Assembly: GCF_047948215.1 (NCBI RefSeq)
Contig: NC_134455.1
Coordinates: forward strand, 296,459,647 to 296,523,646
From: Lycorma delicatula
Taxonomy: Eukaryota; Arthropoda; Insecta; Hemiptera; Fulgoridae
Length of the DNA: 64,000 nucleotides
Direction of reading: 5' to 3'
The number at the start of each line of letters is the position of its first letter. Position 1 is the first letter of the stretch. This document shows positions 57,466-64,000 of this stretch, one piece after another. Both the position numbers and the translations under genes were made by a program. The notes under the pieces are model-generated. The model did not search any database, was not told the DNA's origin, and saw only the letters and a program-made list of their open reading frames with translations.

Positions 57466-59824
57466 AGGATTTTATATGGCAAGATCTACGTATTTTGCTG
57501 GGTTCTTAGAATTTTCCGACAAATACTACTAGGAGGTGACCTAGATCGATTACTAAATTTTTATCGTCAGTGCTTGGTGTAGGATTGTTGTAGCAAAATG
57601 ACACAGCCTGATATTATTATGAAATCTAAAATATTTTCATGCAGTATTCAAGAAAATTTGTTAATTATTAATTAAGTTAATTATTAATTTAAAAAAATAA
57701 AACATTTCTACGTTTCAGGAGTTTCTTTTTTTCACGATTTCTAACTAGCAGTAAGTATTTCATCCATTTACCTTGGTATTATTTATTTTCATCAAAATGG
57801 GGGTTTCTTACAAACAGCTTTTTTTCGTAATGGTAGGTTTTATGTTGATCTTATCTAAATTAAAAAATAACAGAAAAAACTTTTTCAATTCAAATGCAAA
57901 GTTAGTCCATTTTTAGTAGTTATTTTTAATTTGGTGTCGAATTCAAAAGTAGGAATTTTAGAGTTTTAAAATTGACTTCTATATTACTTTTTAGTTGGTT
58001 GATTTGAGGATTTAAAAAAATAGAAAATTTATATTTTTCTTAGTGTTTTTAGATTATTTCTTAAAAAAGATTCTCTTAAAGTGCGTTTACGTAAATGTCT
58101 TTGTTTACCCTGTTTCAAACAAGGAATATTCTAATTACGTACTACTTTAAACAAACTAAATCTCCTAATAATGTTTGTGTAAAAGCTATTTTCTAGACCA
58201 GCAATAAAATTTAGATAACGTCGTTATCTAAAGACTGTCGTTAAATTTCCGGTTTTCTAGTTTTATTCTACGTTGTAAGTGTTAATTATTATGTACAGGT
58301 TGTCATTTATTCCTGTAGATATATTGTGCTGTACAGCAACTGTATTAATGTATTTGCCTATGAATTTACGCTATTTTTAAAGCCTATGTTATGTAAAATG
58401 GATGTCTTATGCTAATGTTTAATAAATCTTGCAAAGCGCGCCTTATGTTTAATTTACAGGTAATATATTACATGTACTCTAGTAAATACATTTGCCAGTT
58501 TAATGCAGCAATCGTGTAAACTGTTCCGTATATTTGTATTATACATTATACTTCGATATACATGTATAAATATATATAAATCGTTATATTTGTGTGCTAT
58601 GTTATAATAATAATAATAATATTATTGATATAGCAATGGGATATAGTTATATCAATATAATCGTACACAAACCAACTGATGATTCTCTAATGAAGGCTTG
58701 GTTAATTTAGAGGAATGAAATGAAACATTGTTATTATTACATGCTGCTATGGTGAATTTAACGATAAATGTTATCATTTCAAGGGTGGTGGATGTTAAAA
58801 TATATTTAAGAGAGTTTGATATTGTGAAAATGCTACCGCATTACCTACCGTCTGGTCATTTTGTTGTCTGATGAATATTCAGATAAAAATGAAAATATAT
58901 GTTACTCTATTGTTATGTAATTCTCTGTTGTGCTTATGCGATGCATTAAATTGTAATTTGTTGGCTGCATTTTTTATAAATATTTAAAACACAATTTTGT
59001 AATATCTTCTATAAACGATTATTAATTACCGATTTAAATATCATTATCGTTACTGTTAACGAAATTAGTTGATAAAATTTATTAATTTTATTTGGATTTA
59101 TTGATATTTCCTTTCAGGTTTTCTGACGTTAGTAATTTTTTTCACACTTTCCAGCTTTAGCTCGGGTTATCGTATCGGTTTGCTTTCAGAACGTTTTTTA
59201 CACCTACTTTGCAAACTTTATTGCAGTTATTTTCTTATTTTAGTTTCTTATATTCTTGAAGATGTAATAAAACGGCGTTACAGTGATGCAAATTTTCAAT
59301 AAGCAAACGATACGTGTAATAGATCATATTCTGTGTATGATATCGATGGGTTCATAAGAAAGAAGTATTTTTCTTTCTCTATTAAAGGCGTTCTTCTGTA
59401 AATATATCGGTAACCTAATAAATTATACGAGTATATCGAGGGAAAAACTTTGGTTTCTATTAAAAAAAAACTGCTTTTTTTCTGAAACCGGATTTTCTGC
59501 GGTGGCTGCTTTGAAGACAAAATATAGATCTCAGCTAAATATAGAAAAAGAACTCAGAGTGTCTATTTCTAATATTAAACCTTCCTTCGAAAAGCTTTGC
59601 TCCGCAAGACAGGCCCATGGGAGTCACTAATAATTATTAAACTTGTTTTTAATTCAGTATTCATAAGTTAATTATTAAATACATTGTTAGTACTGGTACA
59701 ATCCTATTTATAACTGTATTATATCAGTGTAAATGTGTATTTTATTATTTATTATGTTAGAATGTATTTTGTTTTGCTTTCCTTTCAGTAAATTAATACA
59801 ATTTTTAAATAATATTTTCTTTTC
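57466..59824. other. AT-rich spacer
   Basis: No gene recognised. The minus-strand frame 59296-59520 has no identifiable motif. ATA-trinucleotide repeats lie near 58604-58620. Confidence 0.5.
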
Positions 59825-59898
59825 GATATTCTCGCGTCCCCCATTTAGTGTTATCTCGCTCCCCTAGGGGTGCGCGCCCCACAGGTTGTGAGTCACTG
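59825..59898 (+). mobile_element. hAT element terminus, solo
   Basis: The plus strand holds CTCGCTCCCCTAGGGGTGCG, CGCCCCACAGG and TTGTGAGTCACTG, ending at 59898. In reverse complement this begins CAGTGACTCACAACCTGTGG, closely following hAT termini of the form CAGTGGTTCTCAACCTGTGG. No transposase or partner end was found nearby. Confidence 0.65.
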
Positions 59899-60269
59899 GT
59901 TTGGACGAAATATTTCCTCCCGATTGATCATACTATATTCAAACTGGCATACACAATTAAAAAACCTAAATTGGAAAAAGTAAATAAAAATTTAAGTATT
60001 ATTATTTATTATTTTTTTAATTATTATTATGATTTCATAAGCAATACAGTATTAAGAGACCTCAGGCTTTAAAAGTACGTTTAAACTTTAATGATAAACT
60101 GTAAGGTATATTCACTTCACAGTATTACACAGCATAACAGCTTTAAACAGTAATGAGATCTGACAAATTATTCTACAAAAGATTCCAAATTAATCTGAAC
60201 ACAGATGTTATTTAATAAAAAGTGAATTTATTTAGAAAAAAAATCATAACTACAATTTTAGAATATTTA
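59899..60269. other. AT-rich spacer, probable non-coding 3' part of the Tc1-like relic
   Basis: No gene recognised. The nearest coding remnant lies at 60270-60571 on the minus strand, and part of this stretch is probably that element's 3' non-coding end. Confidence 0.4.
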
Positions 60270-60571
60270 GGAATTAATATCTTTCCTTTGTTCTTAATCA
60301 CTTCATGTACCCGATTTGGCATGGATTGAACTATTGTAGTACCCATTTTTTTTATCTTGAAATGATAACCGATATTATTGCTTTAATGAGATCAATTTTT
60401 GTGGTACAATTAATTTTTGAGAGTAGTTTTTTACTATTCCCCAAAGATTTTCAAAATGGAATCGACCAAGTAACCCACATTGTTACTTTCAATCGAAAAC
60501 ATTCTATTTACATTCTATTACATTCTATTTTCAATCGAAAACAGACGGGTTACTTGGTCTATTCCATTTTT
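60270..60571 (-). pseudogene. Tc1-like transposase C-terminus with inverted rearrangement
   Basis: The minus strand near 60460-60410 encodes FENLWGIVKNYSQKLIVP, with the Glu of the Tc1 catalytic triad in ENLW, and QKLISLKQ. Near 60345-60285 it gives TIVQSMPNRVHEVIKNKG, matching the Tc1 C-terminus (LVxSMPxRxxxVIKxKG). Upstream of ENLW, 24 bases at 60456-60479 recur in reverse complement at 60548-60571 (two differences), so the coding order is scrambled just there. The rest of the transposase is not visible. The plus-strand frame 60305-60637 is a shadow. Confidence 0.7.
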
Positions 60572-62159
60572 TCTGTAGGGTCCCAGTTTAATAGAGACAT
60601 ATTGTTTTTATACTACAACAAATTCTACAGGATCTAGTAATAGTTAGCTAAATACATTAGCTCAACATAAATATATTTAGGCATAGAGTTATATGTAGAA
60701 AAAATGTCTTATATTGAAATATAAAAGAAAATTCATGTACTAGGAAAACGATCGAATGAATGTTTAAGTTTGGCAGAATGTGTTTTGATTTCATTTTTTG
60801 CATAGAATTGAAAATGGGATTTTCCATAGACTTCCATATAGATAAAGTCATACGTGCTCCTAAATAATCTTTTTCTGTAAAAAAAAGAATGATTACTAAA
60901 TCTGAAAATAAATTTGGAAACAAATTTCTGCTTTGAAAAAGCGTGGTTGTATGAGTGTACAGTGTTCAATATAAAGAATATAAAGTATTTCATGAAAAAT
61001 AAATGACGGGATGTGTTTTGTATATATATGCCTATGTATAAAATTTTGACTCAAAAATCTCCAAACTACATCAGTTTCATTGAAATTTAGATATGCATGT
61101 TCAAATTTGATGAAAATTGGTTGGGTCGTTTCTGAGTCGTTCTTCACCGATCAGGATCACTGGATCTCGGTCGGACCACTACTGAATCTGAATATTTTTT
61201 TAGTTATTGTGGAATTTTCATGAGTTCCAAGAACAAATCAAGAATGCTAATCGATAAACTGTTTTGCGCATAAGGTTAAATATTTTTATTCAGGATTCTT
61301 AAACACAATTCATATATCTAAAATCATTTTTATTTACTTAATAAAATAATTTGAAGTTACGGAAGGTGTCGAAAAACCCTATCGTAAAGATTATAGAGGC
61401 AGCGTTGCGTCTGTCAAGATGTCATACTTGCCAAAGGGATGCTAGCGACGGCTCTCGAATATAATATTTTATAGTACTGTTATTCTTAAAAATATGTTGT
61501 TCCTAAAAACGCTTTACGAAGAAAAGAAAATATTGGCATACTTTATAAACTAATGATTTTTAACTTATCTTCAAACCTGTAAAGATTGTTCAAAACGTTT
61601 GCTATTCACTTCATATACTTTTGACAAAATATAGAACTAGTTGGATTCCATGTCCCACTCAGCAGTACTGGATTAAGCCTCTGTCGAGCCTAAGACAAAA
61701 TTTAAATTTGGAGCCCCATTTATATGTTGACAACTTTAAACAAAAATTGAAGGGTAGTCGGGAAATTCCTTTTATGGCATCAAAAAAAAACCCAAAAAGA
61801 CTGCCTTCTCGTATTTTTATTTAATTTTAAAAAGAAAAAAAATCGTTTTTTGTATTTTTAAAATTTTGAACGTTATTAATTAAGAATTTATTAAGTTTTA
61901 AATTATTTTCAAGAACCTCAATTTATTGAAAACAGGAAATAGATAAATAAAATTAAAAGATAAGTATAACTATCAAATATAGAGAGAGGAGATGACTAAA
62001 CGTTATTTAAAGATTAACAGAACTTTAAAAGTACCAGTAAAATACGTTTTGACAATGGAATGGTTCCAAAACGCGTCAATATGTGATAAAAGAATGAAGC
62101 AGAGAAAGATAAATAATACTCAGCATAAAAATTATTAATTATGTTTATTCTTTTTATAA
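60572..62159. other. AT-rich spacer
   Basis: No gene recognised. Overlapping minus-strand frames 60657-61147 look like AT-rich non-coding translation. A stretch at 61060-61170 contains TTCAAATTTGATGAAAATTG and GGTTGGGTCGTTTCTGAGTC, phrases typical of dispersed insect repeats. The segment 61660-61730 (ACTGGATTAAGCCTCTGTCG) could be a DNA-transposon end, but this is weak. Confidence 0.4.
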
Positions 62160-62849
62160 AATACATCATATTAACCTCCAACAAGGGCCATGGCGACCCT
62201 TGGACCGGGCAGTGGCACTAATCCGATTTTATTACATTGTCAGTTATTATGATGATATTTGTTTTTTATTTAAAAAAAAAATAACATAATATGATTTTGG
62301 TAATTTAGTGCAGATTTTACTTTTGTGTGATATATTTGTGGTTATTTTGTGAGGGTGAATGTTGGTACGTAGTAGCGTGGGTGTGGTTGTGTGATAGCAT
62401 AGAGATTGTTAAGATATTGTATGTTTTTTAGCGTGTTTCTTGGATTGACAATCCTTGTCAAGGATTTTAGGCTAAGTAGTTTTCAGACTAATCTGTCGGC
62501 CAGATATGGCGGGATTGTTACAGAGTTGTTAGTTTTAGGTTAGTTCAGGCGAGAAATCTTGTTCCCCCTAATAAATTATCCCAAACCACTTTTGGTGAAC
62601 TAACCACGAATTAATCGTTCGTTTAGGCGGAAAATATGTTTTTCCGCGTTAGGGGACATTAATCCCAACACACTTGAGGATAAACACCTCGGAGATGGAG
62701 GGAAACTCCTTCTGGCCCTGTTAGAGCCTGTCTAGGTTACCGGAGAGGAAATGTAGACCCTAAATGGTTAGAGAGCAGGTGTTCTACCGACCACGTGTCA
62801 AAACGTCGTCGGTTGGAGGTTTCTCTGCAAAATGGAAGTGGAAGGCTTC
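62160..62849 (+). other. GC- and G/T-richer leader upstream of a coding-like relic
   Basis: Composition changes here from AT-rich background to G/T-rich plus-strand sequence without open frames (GTAGCGTGGGTGTGGTTGTG near 62371). It directly precedes the coding-like relic, so it may be the 5' untranslated region of a retroelement. It begins after ACCTCCAACAAGGGCCATGG at about 62174. Confidence 0.35.
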
Positions 62850-63700
62850 GATAAGGCATTAAGGAAGAAGGGTGGCAAAGACTTTAAAAGTTCATTAAAG
62901 TTAACCCTTAAACAAAAAGAGGGATTAAAGAGTGCGCCTCGAAGTTGGAGCACTTTATGAGCGCTCTTACCCTGGAGGGAACCATGGGTTCAATGGCGAC
63001 GCGCCATGTGCTTAGATTACCAAGCAGACTCTCATATAGGCAGGGGGTTCGATGAGGTGCTCCAGACCCTCAAGGAAGGAGTCGAATGGGATCTTTTGGC
63101 TAGGTTGATCTTGAGAAGGTAGCCTCAAGAATCTTTTAAGCACACCAAATTGGTCAAAAATTCAATCCTTGTTAGCAAGAGTTCAGATGTAGCAACCGTG
63201 TACGACGTGGCTGACAATCCAGACACTGGAATGAGGAAGAAAATCGAGGCCATGGCGGCATGGATCAGGCGTCTTGCTCAAGAAGGCTAACTATGTCCAG
63301 GGAAAGTGATAGTTAGTTCACTGTCCTAACACCCGAGTTCTGGAAGGGGACTCAATGGATGTGGGGAGAGGCACTTGTACATCTTGTTGGTCAACTCTAG
63401 TGAAGGAAGGATATGGCCATGGCTGCTCGGACCAAGGCTGTAGGCAGGATGTTCGAGAAGAATGTAAGTGTGAGATTCGGCGCAGTCGTTAGTAAACATG
63501 GGTTGAGTCTTCGAAGCCTAGTTGAATGTCACAGATGGAGGGTCTCGAGAAATTTCGATGTCTACCTTGTATTGGACGGACAGGACACTATCAAAAGGGC
63601 TATTGGTTTGCTTGGAATTTCTCTCGCCACCGCCCGATTCGGTCTCCCTATTACATAAGACTGAATATTTGTGTCACAAACGGCTACTGAGCCACGAAAC
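62850..63700 (+). pseudogene. Unidentified coding-like relic, possibly retroelement ORF1
   Basis: The plus strand, across stops and frameshifts, gives EVEGFDKALRKKGGKDFKSS, KQKEGLKSAPRSW, GFDEVLQTLKEGVEWDLLAR and SDVATVYDVADNPDTGMRKK, then IEAMAAWIRRLAQEG. After breaks it gives KNVSVRFGAVVSKHGLSLRS and VYLVLDGQDTIKRAIGLLGI (63413-63658). The GC content and codon-like structure suggest real former protein sequence. Its charged, helical character and its place after a non-coding leader resemble non-LTR ORF1 (gag) proteins, but no zinc knuckle or other diagnostic motif is visible. If so, the rest of the element continues beyond the window. Confidence 0.4.
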
Positions 63701-64000
63701 AGTTTAGCGACCAGTGTCCTAAATAGCTCCTAGAGCTTACCTAACAGCGTGAGCGGAGTAAGCGCAGTGCCATACACCACCGGCTTACGTGTCCCAACCG
63801 CTTACATGTCATATATTTACACTAAAATGGGTAGGCGCACCCCGTCAACTACTAAAAATACATATGGCATCCATAAATTAAAATTTACTTCGTATAGACT
63901 GCAATTCGCTGCCACGCCTAGATCGCTGAATGCAAGCAAGTACCCGTCCACCATATTAAAGCGCTTGGAGCCTTAATTAGCTGGTCGTCAACCATATATC
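63701..64000. other. End of window, unidentified
   Basis: Still GC-richer than background. The plus-strand open frame 63749-63976 has no recognised motif and may be part of the same decayed element. Confidence 0.35.

Noticed and set aside
60657..61147. Overlapping minus-strand frames as a gene
   Set aside because: Phe/Ile/Lys/His-rich translations in overlapping frames are typical of AT-rich non-coding DNA.
61660..61830. DNA-transposon terminus and short plus-strand frame
   Set aside because: The phrase ACTGGATTAAGCCTC is suggestive, but no inverted partner or target duplication was found.

Overview
The window looks like nuclear DNA of an arthropod, most likely an insect. It is very AT-rich, contains no bacterial-type operons or ribosome binding sites, and has no open reading frame longer than 235 codons. 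It is full of decayed eukaryotic transposable elements typical of insects: R1-clade LINEs, Tc1/mariner relatives, a ZBED5-like hAT, Penelope-like elements and tRNA-derived SINEs. The R1-clade LINEs and the SINE families would fit a hemipteran, but that is a guess. I found no intact host gene. At most there is one possible immunoglobulin-domain exon remnant near 33.8-34.0 kb. The window therefore reads as intergenic or deep intronic sequence in which nearly all recognisable information comes from dead mobile elements.

Layout. 0-12.7 kb: AT-rich sequence with two SINE copies, one small mariner-like MITE (5180-5315) and a 118-bp-period tandem duplication. 12.7-21.6 kb: SINE copies, a ~150-bp inverted repeat pair, a decayed ZBED5/hAT transposase (17.1-18.7 kb) and a RTE-like LINE tail split by a 780-bp foldback element with a clean 3-bp target duplication. 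23-26 kb: a SINE and an R1-type LINE 3' end. 27.2-29.5 kb: a mariner-related element with a DUF4817-type N-terminus, itself interrupted by a 5'-truncated LINE. 30-36 kb: Penelope-like remnants, including a reverse transcriptase/GIY-YIG segment facing an inverted GIY-YIG copy. 39-44.6 kb: two SINEs followed by a long minus-strand R1-clade LINE whose reverse transcriptase core is missing and replaced by a SINE head. 45-48 kb: repeat fragments related to that LINE. 52.2-53.9 kb: two further mariner-type relics. 56-57.5 kb: a SINE, a hairpin and a tandem-repeat element. 59.8-60.6 kb: a hAT terminus and a Tc1-like relic. 62.2-63.7 kb: an unidentified GC-richer coding-like relic.

The elements do not work together as a pathway. 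Their relationships are historical: nested insertions, shared SINE tails, and deletions with identifiable breakpoints. I saw no evidence of a new functional system. The most informative structures are the nested insertion at 20.5-21.6 kb, the SINE at the LINE deletion breakpoint at 41.4 kb, and the head-to-head Penelope arrangement at 35 kb.

All family calls come from reading translated motifs and sequence patterns by eye. No database search was run, and boundaries are approximate unless a target duplication or terminal repeat fixes them.
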